From assembly GCF_900155885.1 (NCBI RefSeq), contig NZ_FTMB01000008.1, forward strand, positions 104,457 to 168,456: DNA of 64,000 nucleotides, read 5' to 3'. Each line of letters starts with the position of its first letter. Within the stretch, counting starts at the first letter, position 1. Under the pieces are notes generated by a model. The model had not been told where the DNA came from. It worked only from the letters and a program-made list of their open reading frames with translations, and did not search any database. A program made the position numbers and the translations under genes. The stretch comes from Rhizobium sp. RU20A. Lineage in GTDB: Bacteria > Pseudomonadota > Alphaproteobacteria > Rhizobiales > Rhizobiaceae. Below are positions 1 to 9,319 of this stretch, piece by piece.

Positions 1-795
1 AAGGCGTCGGGCGTCTTCAACTACGCGCAGGGCTCGCTGCTTCTCTTCGCGGCGCTGACCTTCGTGACACTGACGGACAACGGCCTGCCGGCGATTGCGG
101 CCATCGCCATCACCATCGCCATCCTGATCGCGACCGCCATCGCCATCGAACGCTTCCTGCTGCGGCCGCTAACCAACCGCAGCCCGATGACCCTCTTCAT
201 GGCGACGCTCGGCCTCGCCTATGTGGTCGAGGGTGTTGCGCAGGGCATCATGGGCTCGCAGGTCCGCGCCATCGATCTCGGCATCGAGGACATGCCGATC
301 TTTATCGGCGACATCCTCATCAGCCAGTTCGACCTGACGGCCGCCGCCGTGGCGATCACGCTCGTCGCCGTTCTGGCGCTGCTCTTCAATCGCACCCGGA
401 TCGGTATCCAGCTTCGCGGTGTGGCAGACGACACGCGCGCGGCGCTTTCGATCGGCATCGACATCAACCGCATCTGGCAGATCGTCTGGGCGGCGGCCGG
501 CCTTGTCGGGCTGGTGGCGGGCCTACTGTGGGGTGCGCGCCAGGGCGTGCAGTTCTCCCTCTCGCTCGTGGTGCTGAAGGCGCTGCCGGTGCTCATCATC
601 GGCGGCTTCACCTCCATTCCCGGCGCCATCGTTGGCGGGCTCATCGTGGGCGCGGGCGAGAGCCTTGCCGAAACCTACATCGGCCCCTTCCTCGGCGGCG
701 GCATCACGCCGTGGTTCGCCTATGCGCTCGCACTCGTCTTCCTGTTCATCCGCCCGGCCGGCCTGTTCGGCGAGCGACAGATCGAAAGGGTCTGA
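1..795 (+). CDS. livH: Branched-chain amino acid ABC transporter permease LivH, 5' truncated
   Basis: The reading frame is open from base 1, so the true start lies left of the window. The first visible residues (ASGVFNYAQGSLLLFAA) match the conserved segment near the start of LivH permeases, so little is missing. The rest is a run of hydrophobic helices with the Gly-rich segment GGFTSIPGAIVGGLIVGAGE typical of LivH. It is an inner-membrane subunit that pairs with LivM, whose gene begins 3 bases after this stop. The substrate may be an amino acid or another small polar molecule such as an amide; the permease alone does not tell. A livG ATPase gene is absent from the window and is expected upstream. 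Confidence 0.9.
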   Translation, partial: KASGVFNYAQGSLLLFAALTFVTLTDNGLPAIAAIAITIAILIATAIAIERFLLRPLTNRSPMTLFMATLGLAYVVEGVAQGIMGSQVRAIDLGIEDMPIFIGDILISQFDLTAAAVAITLVAVLALLFNRTRIGIQLRGVADDTRAALSIGIDINRIWQIVWAAAGLVGLVAGLLWGARQGVQFSLSLVVLKALPVLIIGGFTSIPGAIVGGLIVGAGESLAETYIGPFLGGGITPWFAYALALVFLFIRPAGLFGERQIERV

Positions 796-798
796 CCC

Positions 799-1863
799 AT
801 GTCCGATGTCGAAGCCCCCGCCGTCCTCGATCCCGCCATCCGGTTCACGCCACGCGTCCTTCTTGCGGCGGCCGGTCTTGCCCTCCTGACCGCGGCGCCA
901 TTCCTTGCCAGCGAATACTGGATCAACGCCATCGTCGTGCCGTTCCTGATCCTCTCGCTTGCTGGCCTCGGCCTCAACCTGCTGACGGGCTATGCGGGCC
1001 AGATGTCGCTCGGTGCCGGTGCCTTCATGATGGTCGGCGCCTACGCAACCTTCGCCTTCCAGCTGCGCGTTCCGGAGCTGCCGCTGCCGCTGGCGCTGAT
1101 CCTTGCAGGCGTCATCGCAGGCGCCACCGGCCTCGTCTTTGGCATCCCTTCGACCCGCATCAAGGGCTTCTATCTCATCGTCAGCACCCTCGCGGCGCAA
1201 TTCTTCTTCGAGTGGCTGTTCCTGAAGTTTCCCTGGTTTTACAACGGCAACTCGTCCGCGACGATCTCCCTGCCGGGCGGCCTGTCGATCTTCGGTATCT
1301 CTGCAGAAAATCCGCACGGCCGCTATTTCCTGACGCTCGCCACGGTGGCGCTTCTCACTATCCTGTCCTTCAATCTGGTGCGTGGCCAGACGGGCCGCAA
1401 CTGGATGGCGATCCGCGACATGGACACGGCCGCCGCGGTCATCGGCGTGCCCATCGTGCGCTCAAAGCTTGAGGCCTTTGCCGTGTCGAGCTTCATTCTC
1501 GGCATCGCCGGCGCGCTCTGGGCTTTTGCCTATCTTGGCTCTGCCAGCGTCCAGAGCTTCGGCCTGACTCGTTCTTACCAGATCCTGTTCATCATCATCA
1601 TCGGCGGCCTTGGCACCATCCGCGGTGCTTTTTACGGTGCATTCTTCGTCAGCCTCCTGCCGCTCGCGCTGGACTGGCTGTTCCAGCACCTGCTCGGCGG
1701 CCAGATCGATGCCGGCCTGCTCCAGAACATCCAGAAGGCCATCTTCGGCCTGCTCATCATCGGCTTCCTGATCCGCGAGCCCGAGGGCCTTGCAAGGCTC
1801 ATCGGATGGAAGGCAGCCGCGCCTATCCGCAACCCCTTTTCCCGTTCCAGAACCCGGAGGTAA
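799..1863 (+). CDS. livM: Branched-chain amino acid ABC transporter permease LivM
   Basis: This 354-residue membrane protein has the LivM signature NLLTGYAGQMSLGAGAFMMV in its first third and IIIGGLGTIRGAFYGAF in its last third, with about eight to ten hydrophobic helices. Length is normal for the family. The ATG follows livH by 3 bases and the binding-protein gene starts 6 bases after the stop, so it is co-transcribed. With LivH it forms the translocation channel of a HAAT-type importer. Confidence 0.92.
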   Translation: MSDVEAPAVLDPAIRFTPRVLLAAAGLALLTAAPFLASEYWINAIVVPFLILSLAGLGLNLLTGYAGQMSLGAGAFMMVGAYATFAFQLRVPELPLPLALILAGVIAGATGLVFGIPSTRIKGFYLIVSTLAAQFFFEWLFLKFPWFYNGNSSATISLPGGLSIFGISAENPHGRYFLTLATVALLTILSFNLVRGQTGRNWMAIRDMDTAAAVIGVPIVRSKLEAFAVSSFILGIAGALWAFAYLGSASVQSFGLTRSYQILFIIIIGGLGTIRGAFYGAFFVSLLPLALDWLFQHLLGGQIDAGLLQNIQKAIFGLLIIGFLIREPEGLARLIGWKAAAPIRNPFSRSRTRR

Positions 1864-1869
1864 TCCAGA

Positions 1870-3198
1870 ATGAAATCCTTGCTTCTTGCCCTGCTGGTCG
1901 CCAGCAGCGCCCTTTCCAGTGTTCTTCCTGCCTCGGCTGCCGATGTCAGCCAGTACGTGCCGCTGCCGACCTACCGCGTCGGACCCTACGCGTCGTCGGG
2001 CGAATTGTGGTGGGCCGGTACCCGCGACTATTTCCGCTACATCAACGAGGTCGAGGGTGGCATCGACGGCATCAAGATCGATTACGAGGAATTCGAGACC
2101 GAATGGAGCCCGGACCGCACGGTTGAAGTTTATGAGCGCGTTAAGGCCGGCAAGAACGGCTCGCCGCTTGCCTTCTTCTTTACCCATGGCACGCCGGCCA
2201 CCTATGCGCTCCTCGAAAAGGCTGCCGCCGACAAGATCCCGCTCATCGATCCGGCTGGCGGCAAGACGGAGTCGGTCGATGGTACCGTCTTCCCCTATGC
2301 CTTCCCGCTGCTCTTCAGCTATTACAGCCAGGCTTCGACGGGCATCAACTACATCGCCTCCAAGGTCGGCGGTCTCGACAAGCTGAAGGGCCTGAAGATC
2401 GCCACCGTCTATCATGACAGCGCCTATGGCCGCGCCACCCAGCCGGCCGTCGATCTGCTGGCGAAGACCTACGGCTTCGAAAACATCCAGATCCCCGTCG
2501 CCGACCCCAACAACGAACAGTCGCCGCAGTGGCGCCAGATCCGCGAGGCCAAGCCCGACTGGGTGTTTCTGCGCACCTGGGGTGTTTCGACCGTTGTGGC
2601 CATCAAGACCGCCCAGCGCTTCGGTTTTCCGTCCGACAAGATTATCGGCGACGTCTGGGCCGGATCCGAATCCGACGTGATCCCGGCGGGTGCTGCCGCC
2701 ATCGGCTATTCGGCTCTCGCGCCCTATCCGGCTGGCACGGATTTCGAGATCCACAAGCGGCTGAAGGCCGAGATCCTCGACAAGGGCAAGTCGGACCTGC
2801 GCGACCAGAAGTATTTCGGGGCCGTGAACTACAATGTCGGTCTGGTGAACGCCGCGCTCGCGGTCGAGGCCTTGCGGACCGGATATGCCAAGTTCGGCAA
2901 GCGTCCCCTGAATGGCGAGGAAGGTCGCTGGGCTTTCGAGCACCTGACGGTCGACGATGCCCGTCTCGAGAAGATCGGTTTCAAGGGACTTCTCCAGCCC
3001 CTCAACATCACGGCGACTGATCACGAGGGCGGCGGTGCAGCGCGTATCCAGAGCTGGGACGGCCAGAAATGGGTGCTCCAGACGGACTGGATCAAGGCGG
3101 ACCACGCGCTGCTTCGCCCCCTCATCGAACAGGGCGCGCAGGCCTATGCCAAGGAGCACGGCATCACGCCGCGGACCCCCGAAACCGAAACCAACTGA
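1870..3198 (+). CDS. Liv-type ABC transporter substrate-binding protein, first of two tandem paralogs
   Basis: This 442-residue protein has a Sec signal peptide (MKSLLLALLVASSALSSVLPASAA) and a type I periplasmic binding fold (Peripla_BP_6 family). Landmarks are INEVEGGIDGIKIDYEEFE near the N terminus and KIATVYHDSAYGR and DWVFLRTWGVST in the middle. It should capture the ligand for LivHM in the periplasm. It is strongly similar along its length to the protein encoded immediately downstream, so the pair arose by tandem duplication. The ligand is not predictable from sequence; the family includes amino acid, amide and aromatic compound binders. Confidence 0.88.
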   Translation: MKSLLLALLVASSALSSVLPASAADVSQYVPLPTYRVGPYASSGELWWAGTRDYFRYINEVEGGIDGIKIDYEEFETEWSPDRTVEVYERVKAGKNGSPLAFFFTHGTPATYALLEKAAADKIPLIDPAGGKTESVDGTVFPYAFPLLFSYYSQASTGINYIASKVGGLDKLKGLKIATVYHDSAYGRATQPAVDLLAKTYGFENIQIPVADPNNEQSPQWRQIREAKPDWVFLRTWGVSTVVAIKTAQRFGFPSDKIIGDVWAGSESDVIPAGAAAIGYSALAPYPAGTDFEIHKRLKAEILDKGKSDLRDQKYFGAVNYNVGLVNAALAVEALRTGYAKFGKRPLNGEEGRWAFEHLTVDDARLEKIGFKGLLQPLNITATDHEGGGAARIQSWDGQKWVLQTDWIKADHALLRPLIEQGAQAYAKEHGITPRTPETETN

Positions 3199-3207
3199 CT
3201 CTTTGGC

Positions 3208-3234
3208 GGGAGGCGCGCCTTCGGGGCGTCTCCC
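3208..3234 (+). other. Intercistronic hairpin between the two binding-protein genes
   Basis: GGGAGGCGCGCC and GGGCGTCTCCC form an imperfect inverted repeat around a TTCG tetraloop, 9 bases after the first binding-protein stop. No T-run follows, so it more likely protects the upstream mRNA end or attenuates read-through than acts as a full terminator. Confidence 0.6.
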
Positions 3235-3257
3235 GTCTCCAACACCTGGAGACGATC

Positions 3258-4607
3258 ATGCGTAAGACTTTCCTCCGCTCGCTGGCGGCTGCCGCCACCG
3301 CCACGCTTCTTCTTGCCGGCCAGGCGAGCGCGCTCGACACGACGCCCGGCCCCGACAGCGACAAGCAGTTCTTTCCGATCGCGAGTTACCGCGTCGGGCC
3401 GTACGCTGCGGTCGGCGCGTCGATCTGGGCTGCCCGAATCGATTACTACCGCTACCTCAACGAGGTCGAAGGCGGCATCAACGGGGTGAAGATCGTCTGG
3501 CAGGAATGCGAGACAGAATGGACCGCCGAAAAGGGCATCGAGTGCTATGAGCGCTTCAAGAACGGCCTGAACGGCGCACCGGTCTCGGCCTATTTCCCCA
3601 ACGGCGCCCCGGCGGCCTATGCGCTGGCCGACCGCGCCGCCAAGGACAAGATCCCGCAGGTAACGCTGGCCTATGGCCGGACGGAAGCCACGGACGGTCG
3701 CGTCTTTCCCTATATCTTCCCAGTCGTCCTGACCTTCTATTCCGAAGCCTCTGCGCTGCTGAACTACATCGCGGAACGCGAAGGCGGCTTCGACAAGCTC
3801 AAGGGCAAGAAGATCGCCACTGTCTATCATGACAGTGCCTATGGCCGCGAAACGCTCGATCCCCTGGCGTTGCTGGCCGAGAAATACGGCTTCGAGAACA
3901 TCCAGATCCCCGTCGCCGATCCCGGCAACGAACAGTCGGCGCAGTGGCGCCAGGTTCGCGAGGTAAAGCCGGACTGGGTGTTCCTGCGCACCTGGGGTGT
4001 CTCGACGCCGGTCGCCATCAAGACAGCGCAGCGTTTCGGTTTCCCCTCCGACCGCATCATCGGCGATGTCTGGGCCAGTTCCGAAGAGGATGCGATCCCC
4101 GCCGGGGATGCCGCCAAGGGCTATCTGGCGCTGACACCGTACCCGGCCGGTGCGAATTTCGAGATCCACAAGCGCCTGAAGAAATACATCCTCGATCAGG
4201 GCAAGTCGGACCTGCGTGATCCCAAGGCCTTCGGCTCGGTCTACTACAATTCCGGCCTTCTCGATGCCCTGATCTCCGTCGAGATCGTCCGCCAGGCGCA
4301 GGCCAAATTCGGCAATCGTCCGATCACCGGCGAGGAAGGTCAGTGGGCGCTGGAGCATCTGAAGCTCGATGACGCCGCCCTTGAGAAAGCCGGTTTCCTC
4401 GGCCTTTCGCAGAACCTGCAACTGACGCCGCTCGACCATGAAGGTGGCGGCTCCGTGCGCGTCCAGCAGTGGGACGGCAAGGCCTGGACGCCGGTCAGCG
4501 ACTGGGTCAAGGCCGACCGCGAAACGCTGCGTCCGCTGATCGAGGCAAAGTCTGCCGCCTATGCCAAGGAGCACGGCATCAAGCCGCGCGACGTCGGAAC
4601 GAACTGA
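3258..4607 (+). CDS. Liv-type ABC transporter substrate-binding protein, second tandem paralog
   Basis: The start at 3258 (MRKTFLRSLAAAATATLLLA) gives a clean Sec signal peptide ending near ASA; the frame is open further upstream but nothing there looks like a signal sequence. The mature protein, 449 residues with the signal, shares long identical blocks with its upstream neighbour (KIATVYHDSAYGR, YGFENIQIPVADP, DWVFLRTWGVST, the IIGDVWA region) but differs in the N-terminal ligand-contact region. Two binding proteins feeding one LivHM/F complex could widen the ligand range. The alternative is a recent duplication without divergence of function. Confidence 0.88.
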   Translation: MRKTFLRSLAAAATATLLLAGQASALDTTPGPDSDKQFFPIASYRVGPYAAVGASIWAARIDYYRYLNEVEGGINGVKIVWQECETEWTAEKGIECYERFKNGLNGAPVSAYFPNGAPAAYALADRAAKDKIPQVTLAYGRTEATDGRVFPYIFPVVLTFYSEASALLNYIAEREGGFDKLKGKKIATVYHDSAYGRETLDPLALLAEKYGFENIQIPVADPGNEQSAQWRQVREVKPDWVFLRTWGVSTPVAIKTAQRFGFPSDRIIGDVWASSEEDAIPAGDAAKGYLALTPYPAGANFEIHKRLKKYILDQGKSDLRDPKAFGSVYYNSGLLDALISVEIVRQAQAKFGNRPITGEEGQWALEHLKLDDAALEKAGFLGLSQNLQLTPLDHEGGGSVRVQQWDGKAWTPVSDWVKADRETLRPLIEAKSAAYAKEHGIKPRDVGTN

Positions 4608-4617
4608 TCGACATAAT

Positions 4618-4642
4618 CGGGCACGTGGTTGCTGCGTGCCCG
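4618..4642 (+). other. Intercistronic hairpin after the second binding-protein gene
   Basis: CGGGCACG and CGTGCCCG are perfect 8-base arms around a 9-base loop, between the binding-protein stop (4607) and the ATG of the ATPase gene (4671). No T-run follows. It probably stabilises the upstream message. Confidence 0.6.
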
Positions 4643-4670
4643 TCCTTCAACCCGAGCAAGGATCTTGACC

Positions 4671-5453
4671 ATGACCCCTGGTGTGACGCATCCGACTGCC
4701 GAAACGGCTTCGCAAAGCATTCTCGATGTCGAGTCCATCGAGGTCGTCTATGGCGGGGCGATCCTGGCGGTGGCCGATGTTTCCCTCACGCTCGGGCCGG
4801 GGGAGATCGTCGCCCTGCTGGGGGCGAATGGGGCTGGCAAGAGCACGACGCTGAAGGCGATCTCCGGTCTCGCGGCCGCCGATCGCGCCACTGTCAGCCG
4901 CGGCGCGGTGCGGTTCGACGGTCAGGATGTGCTGGCCATTCCCGCCAATCTGAGGGCCAAACGCGGCCTCGTGCATGTTCTGGAGGGCCGGCACGTCTTC
5001 CCGCATCTGACGGTGGAGGAAAATCTCCTGACGGGGGCCTTCCTGCAAAAGCCCTCGCGCAAGGCACTTCTGTCGAAGGTCAACGACATCTACGCCTGGT
5101 TTCCCCGTCTGAAGGACAAGCGGCAAACCCAGGCTGGCCTGACTTCGGGCGGCGAACAGCAGATGCTGGCGATCGGTCGCGCGCTCCTGACCGAACCGCG
5201 CCTCGTGCTTCTCGACGAGCCGTCCATGGGCCTTGCGCCGCTGATCGTCGAGGAAATCTTCGAGATCATTACCCGGCTCAACCGTGAACGCGGCACGGCC
5301 TTCCTGCTGGCCGAGCAGAATGCGGCCCTCTCGCTCAGCCACGCCCACCGCGCCTATGTGCTGGAGACGGGACGTGTGGCGCTGGAGGGAGCAGCACAGG
5401 ATCTCGCCGCCCGCTCAGATCTCCATCACATCTATCTCGGCGGTATCGACTGA
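4671..5453 (+). CDS. livF: Branched-chain amino acid type ABC transporter ATP-binding protein LivF
   Basis: This 260-residue nucleotide-binding subunit shows Walker A (GANGAGKST), the signature SGGEQQ and Walker B (LVLLDEPS) followed by the LivF-typical MGLAPLIVEEIF. The ATG at 4671 is chosen over an in-frame TTG at 4629, which sits inside the intercistronic hairpin. It would dimerise with LivG at the membrane. It carries an insertion (AAADRATVSRGAVR) after the first helix, slightly unlike classical LivF. It ends the operon; a 222-base gap follows. Confidence 0.9.
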   Translation: MTPGVTHPTAETASQSILDVESIEVVYGGAILAVADVSLTLGPGEIVALLGANGAGKSTTLKAISGLAAADRATVSRGAVRFDGQDVLAIPANLRAKRGLVHVLEGRHVFPHLTVEENLLTGAFLQKPSRKALLSKVNDIYAWFPRLKDKRQTQAGLTSGGEQQMLAIGRALLTEPRLVLLDEPSMGLAPLIVEEIFEIITRLNRERGTAFLLAEQNAALSLSHAHRAYVLETGRVALEGAAQDLAARSDLHHIYLGGID

Positions 5454-5675
5454 CGTCGGCAACGTGCGCCGGCCGTCTGCGGTTGAATTCGGCTTTCTGT
5501 GCCCTCCGCCCGGCCATCGGAAACGATTTGTCGATGGGAGCTGACCCTTGGCGCGGAAATTCCCTGAAGGCCGGGATCTAAGTATTTTATTCCTGTGAAA
5601 TCCATAAAAACTATCGGATTTTCGATCAGGTCCCGCAGAACCGCCGGGGCAGGGGATTTGAACAGGAGTTTTGCG

Positions 5676-6629
5676 ATGCGCATCACCAGACGTGGCTTCA
5701 CCGGATTGTTGGGAGGGTCTGCGGTTCTGCCGTTCCTTGGCGCGAAAGGCGCATTGGCCGAGGACAAGGTCGTGCGCATCGGCTTCCAGAAATACGGAAC
5801 GCTCGTGCTGCTGAAGGGCAAGGGTCTCCTGGAAAAGAAGCTGGAGGCCATCGGCTATCAGGTGCAGTGGACGGAGTTTCCGGCCGGGCCGCAATTGCTG
5901 GAAGGGCTGAATGTCGGCGCCGTCGATTTCGGCTCGACGGGCGAAACGCCGCCGATCTTCGCGCAGGCCGCCGGCGCCCCGCTGGTCTATGTCGCCCACG
6001 AACCGCCGGCTCCGCGCGGCGAGGCGATCCTTGTGCCGAAGGACAGCCCGATCAAGACGGTTGCCGACCTCAAGGGCAAGACGGTGGCGCTCAACAAGGG
6101 CTCCAACGTGCACTATCTGCTCGTCAAGGCGCTGGAAGAGGCCGGTCTTGCCTATACGGATATCAAGGTCTCCTTCCTGCCTCCGGCCGATGGGCGTGCC
6201 GCCTTCGAACGCGGCGCCGTCGATGCCTGGGTCATCTGGGATCCCTTCCAGGCGGCGGCCGAAGTCGCCATCGAGGCGCGCGAGTTGCGCAATGGCGAGG
6301 GCATCGTGCCCAACCACCAGTTCTATCTCGGCGCCCGTCCCTTCGTGGAGGCCCATGCCAACGCTGTCGAGGTTGTCATCGAGGCGATCGCCGAAATCGA
6401 TGAATGGACGAAAGCCAACACGGCCGCCGCGGCAGCCGAACTCTCGCCCTCGGTCGGCATTCCCGAACCGGTTCTGGTGCGTGCCCTCGACCGCCAGTCC
6501 TATGGCGTGAAGACGCTCGACGAGGCCGTCGTTGCCCAGCAGCAAGCCATCGCCGATACGTTCTTCGAACTCGGCCTCGTTCCGAAGAAGCTGAGCATCG
6601 CCGATGCCGTCTGGAAAGGCGGGGCGTGA
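5676..6629 (+). CDS. ssuA: Sulfonate (SsuA-type) ABC transporter substrate-binding protein
   Basis: The start at 5676 follows an AGGAG-like site (aacaggagtt) and yields a twin-arginine-like leader (MRITRRGFTGLLGGSAVLPF); an upstream in-frame ATG at 5595 would bury the leader. The 317-residue product has the SsuA landmarks RIGFQKYGTLVLLKGKGLLE, the segment around FGSTGETPPIFAQAAG and AVDAWVIWDPF. It binds alkanesulfonates or a related sulfur ester in the periplasm. The stop overlaps the ssuC start by one base, giving the order A-C-B. Confidence 0.9.
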   Translation: MRITRRGFTGLLGGSAVLPFLGAKGALAEDKVVRIGFQKYGTLVLLKGKGLLEKKLEAIGYQVQWTEFPAGPQLLEGLNVGAVDFGSTGETPPIFAQAAGAPLVYVAHEPPAPRGEAILVPKDSPIKTVADLKGKTVALNKGSNVHYLLVKALEEAGLAYTDIKVSFLPPADGRAAFERGAVDAWVIWDPFQAAAEVAIEARELRNGEGIVPNHQFYLGARPFVEAHANAVEVVIEAIAEIDEWTKANTAAAAAELSPSVGIPEPVLVRALDRQSYGVKTLDEAVVAQQQAIADTFFELGLVPKKLSIADAVWKGGA

Positions 6630-7468
6630 TGGCGGAGGTGGCGCTGGCGCCGCATGAGGCCGGGCGGGAGAAGGCGGCCTCCGACCGCTCCCGTATCCTC
6701 TGGGAGCGGCTTGCCCCCTGGGCCCTGCCGCTCGCTCTTCTCATCATCTGGGAGATCGCGGCACGGGCCGGCTTCGTCACGGCGCGGCTGATGCCGGCGC
6801 CGAGCACGGTGGCGCTGGCCGGCTGGACGGCGCTGCTCGACGGGACGCTGATCTATCATACGCTGGTCTCCACGCAGCGGGCCTTGATCGGTCTTGCCAT
6901 TGGCGGTGGCCTCGGCTTCGTGGCCGGCATCGTCAACGGCCTTTGGAAGCCGGCCGAAACCCTGCTCGACAGCACGCTGCAGATGCTGCGCAACATTCCG
7001 CATCTGGCGCTCATCCCGCTCGTCATCCTCTGGTTCGGCATCGACGAGACGGCCAAGATCTTCCTCGTCTCGATCGGCGTCTTCTTCCCGATCTACATCA
7101 ACACCTTCCATGGCGTGCGGACCGTCGATCCGCAGGTGATCGAGATGGCGCAGATCTACGGGCTGGACCGCAAGGCGCTGATCACGCGCATCATTCTTCC
7201 CGGCGCCCTGCCGTCGATCCTCATTGGTCTTCGCTATGCGCTGGGCTTCATGTGGCTTACCCTCATCGTCGCCGAAACCATCTCGGCAAATGCCGGTATC
7301 GGCTATATGACGATGAATGCGCGCGAGTTCTTTCTGACCGACGTCGTGCTGCTCGGCATCATCATCTACGCGCTGCTCGGCAAGGTTGCCGACAGCCTGA
7401 CGCGGCTGATCGAAAAGCGGGTGCTGGCCTGGCATCCCGCCTACCAGACATCCGGAGAGAAACGCTGA
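6629..7468 (+). CDS. ssuC: Sulfonate ABC transporter permease SsuC
   Basis: The ATG at 6629 overlaps the ssuA TGA (TGATG), showing translational coupling. The 279-residue protein has about six transmembrane helices and a clear cytoplasmic EAA loop ([20 protein letters not shown]) that docks the ATPase. Length and the motif [17 protein letters not shown] are typical of SsuC/TauC permeases. Confidence 0.92.
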   Translation: MAEVALAPHEAGREKAASDRSRILWERLAPWALPLALLIIWEIAARAGFVTARLMPAPSTVALAGWTALLDGTLIYHTLVSTQRALIGLAIGGGLGFVAGIVNGLWKPAETLLDSTLQMLRNIPHLALIPLVILWFGIDETAKIFLVSIGVFFPIYINTFHGVRTVDPQVIEMAQIYGLDRKALITRIILPGALPSILIGLRYALGFMWLTLIVAETISANAGIGYMTMNAREFFLTDVVLLGIIIYALLGKVADSLTRLIEKRVLAWHPAYQTSGEKR

Positions 7469-8229
7469 TGGCCGCCGTTGAAGACTGGACGCGGCAGGAT
7501 TCGACCGCGCCGGCTGCCGATGGCGGTCTGGGCATCTCCCTCTCACGCGTCGAAAAGGCGTTCGGTGCGCTTCAGGTTCTCAGGCGCTTCGACCTTAACA
7601 TTCCCGCCGGGCAGTTCGTGGCCGTCGTCGGTCGCTCGGGCGGCGGCAAGTCCACGCTGCTGCGCCTGATTGCCGGGCTCGACCGGCCGACGGCCGGGCA
7701 GGTGGCGATCGGCAAAAGTCAGGTCGAGGGGCTGAACCCGCAGGTGCGGCTGCTCTTCCAGGAGGCGCGCCTGGTGCCCTGGCAGCGCGTCGTCGAAAAT
7801 GTCGGCATCGCCCGCGGTCCGGACTGGCGCGAGGCGGCCACCGAAACGCTGGCCGCCGTCGGCCTTGCCGGGCGTGAAGACGACTGGCCGTCGGTTCTCT
7901 CCGGCGGGCAGCGCCAGCGCGTCGCGCTGGCCCGCGCGCTGGTCAGCCGCCCGCAGATCCTTCTCCTCGACGAGCCCTTCGGTGCGCTGGATGCATTGAC
8001 CCGCATCGAGATGCACAAGCTGCTTGAGGGCATCTGGCGCCAGCGCGGTTTCACCACGGTGCTGATCACCCATGACGTCGCCGAGGCCGTTGCGCTCGCC
8101 GATCGCGTCATCGTGCTGAAGGAAGGCGCCATCGCCCTCGACATTCCCGTCGACCTGGAACGCCCGCGCCGGGAACTCGCCGACCCCCGCGCCGTCGAAC
8201 TGCAAAGGCAGATCCTCGAAACGGTCTGA
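7468..8229 (+). CDS. ssuB: Sulfonate ABC transporter ATP-binding protein SsuB
   Basis: The 253-residue ATPase starts at 7468, overlapping the ssuC stop by one base. It shows Walker A (GRSGGGKST), a short Q-loop ([11 protein letters not shown]), the signature [15 protein letters not shown] and Walker B ([12 protein letters not shown]), all in the SsuB/TauB style. No ssuD or ssuE gene lies nearby, so desulfonation must be done by enzymes encoded elsewhere or by the flavoprotein encoded at 9320-10549. Confidence 0.92.
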   Translation: MAAVEDWTRQDSTAPAADGGLGISLSRVEKAFGALQVLRRFDLNIPAGQFVAVVGRSGGGKSTLLRLIAGLDRPTAGQVAIGKSQVEGLNPQVRLLFQEARLVPWQRVVENVGIARGPDWREAATETLAAVGLAGREDDWPSVLSGGQRQRVALARALVSRPQILLLDEPFGALDALTRIEMHKLLEGIWRQRGFTTVLITHDVAEAVALADRVIVLKEGAIALDIPVDLERPRRELADPRAVELQRQILETV

Positions 8230-8335
8230 TGCGGTGTCGGGCGGGATTCGCTTCTGCCCGGCACGCCCGCAGCCTGCGGCGGTCGCCTTCAGGCCAACGC
8301 CTTCTCAAACCCTCTGGTGATCCCTTTCCCATACT

Positions 8336-9202
8336 TCAAATCACGTAGTCCGGCTCGCTTAGCACCTGGTCCATCGTGACGCCGGGAAGGGCGGTGTGGG
8401 GGCGCCCGATGGGTCGCGCGGGAACGCCGACGACGGAGGTGTAGGGGGCGACAGATGAGACGACGACGCTTCCGGCGCCGACCTTCGCCCCCATGCCGAC
8501 CTCGATATTGCCGAGAATCTTCGCGCCGGCGCCGATCAGCGCGCCCCGGCGCACCTTCGGGTGGCGATCGCCGGTCTCCTTGCCCGTGCCGCCGAGCGTC
8601 ACGTTCTGCAGGATCGAGACATCATCCTCGACGACGGCGGTTTCGCCAATGACGAGACCGCTGCCGTGATCGAGCATGATGCCGCGTCCCATCACTGCGG
8701 CCGGATGGATATCGATGGCAAAGACCTCCGAGATGCGGCTTTGAATGTGCCGCGCCAAATGGCTTCGGTCATGGGTCCACAGCCAGTGGGCGATGCGGTA
8801 GCCCTGAAGGGCATAGAAGCCCTTGAAGTACAGGAAGGGGGTCAGGACCTCCGTGTTGCTCGGATCCCGATCCTTGACCGCGAGGAGGTCCGCCACGGCG
8901 GCCGACAGAAGGTCCGGCGCGTCGATATAGGCGCCATGAACCAGCGTCAGCAATTCGTCCCGGTCGATATCATGATCGAAAAGCTTGATGGCCAGGCGGT
9001 GCGAGAGCGCGTGGCCAAAACTGGCATGCATGAGCACAGCCGCGTTCATGGTGCGCGCCAGCGCCCGGTCCCGCCGGAGCGCAGCATCCGCTTCCCGACG
9101 CAAGGTTTCCCACAGCAGGGCGACATTGCGGCTCGCGGGTTCCTCAAGCGGCAGGAAGATGATGTTGTCATCGTGCACCGGCACGTCGCGAGCTCCCCGC
9201 AT
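8336..9202 (-). CDS. cysE: Serine O-acetyltransferase CysE
   Basis: This 288-residue protein has an alpha-helical N-terminal domain (SALSH-type motif GHALSHRLA near residue 60) and a C-terminal left-handed beta helix of hexapeptide repeats (LDHGSGLVIGETAVV, LGNIEVGMGAKVGAGSVVV). It acetylates L-serine with acetyl-CoA to O-acetylserine, the carbon acceptor for sulfide in cysteine synthesis. It lies 117 bases downstream of the monooxygenase-like gene on the same strand and converges on ssuB, so the region joins organosulfur uptake with sulfur assimilation. It is probably a second, accessory CysE copy. Confidence 0.9.
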   Translation of the reverse strand: MRGARDVPVHDDNIIFLPLEEPASRNVALLWETLRREADAALRRDRALARTMNAAVLMHASFGHALSHRLAIKLFDHDIDRDELLTLVHGAYIDAPDLLSAAVADLLAVKDRDPSNTEVLTPFLYFKGFYALQGYRIAHWLWTHDRSHLARHIQSRISEVFAIDIHPAAVMGRGIMLDHGSGLVIGETAVVEDDVSILQNVTLGGTGKETGDRHPKVRRGALIGAGAKILGNIEVGMGAKVGAGSVVVSSVAPYTSVVGVPARPIGRPHTALPGVTMDQVLSEPDYVI

Positions 9203-9319
9203 GGTTTCAAGGCTTTCGTGGCTTTGCGATCGGATGCAGCAGATCTTGATGGTGCGCCGTGGCGATGTCGCGATGGGAGGGCAGCCGGCTTTTGCTGCGC
9301 AGGGGCTTTTCCTGCGGCG

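Noticed and set aside
1462..3159. Long open frame antisense to livM and the first binding-protein gene
   Set aside because: It mirrors strongly coding sequence on the plus strand, has no family resemblance and no ribosome site. GC-rich third positions create such shadows.
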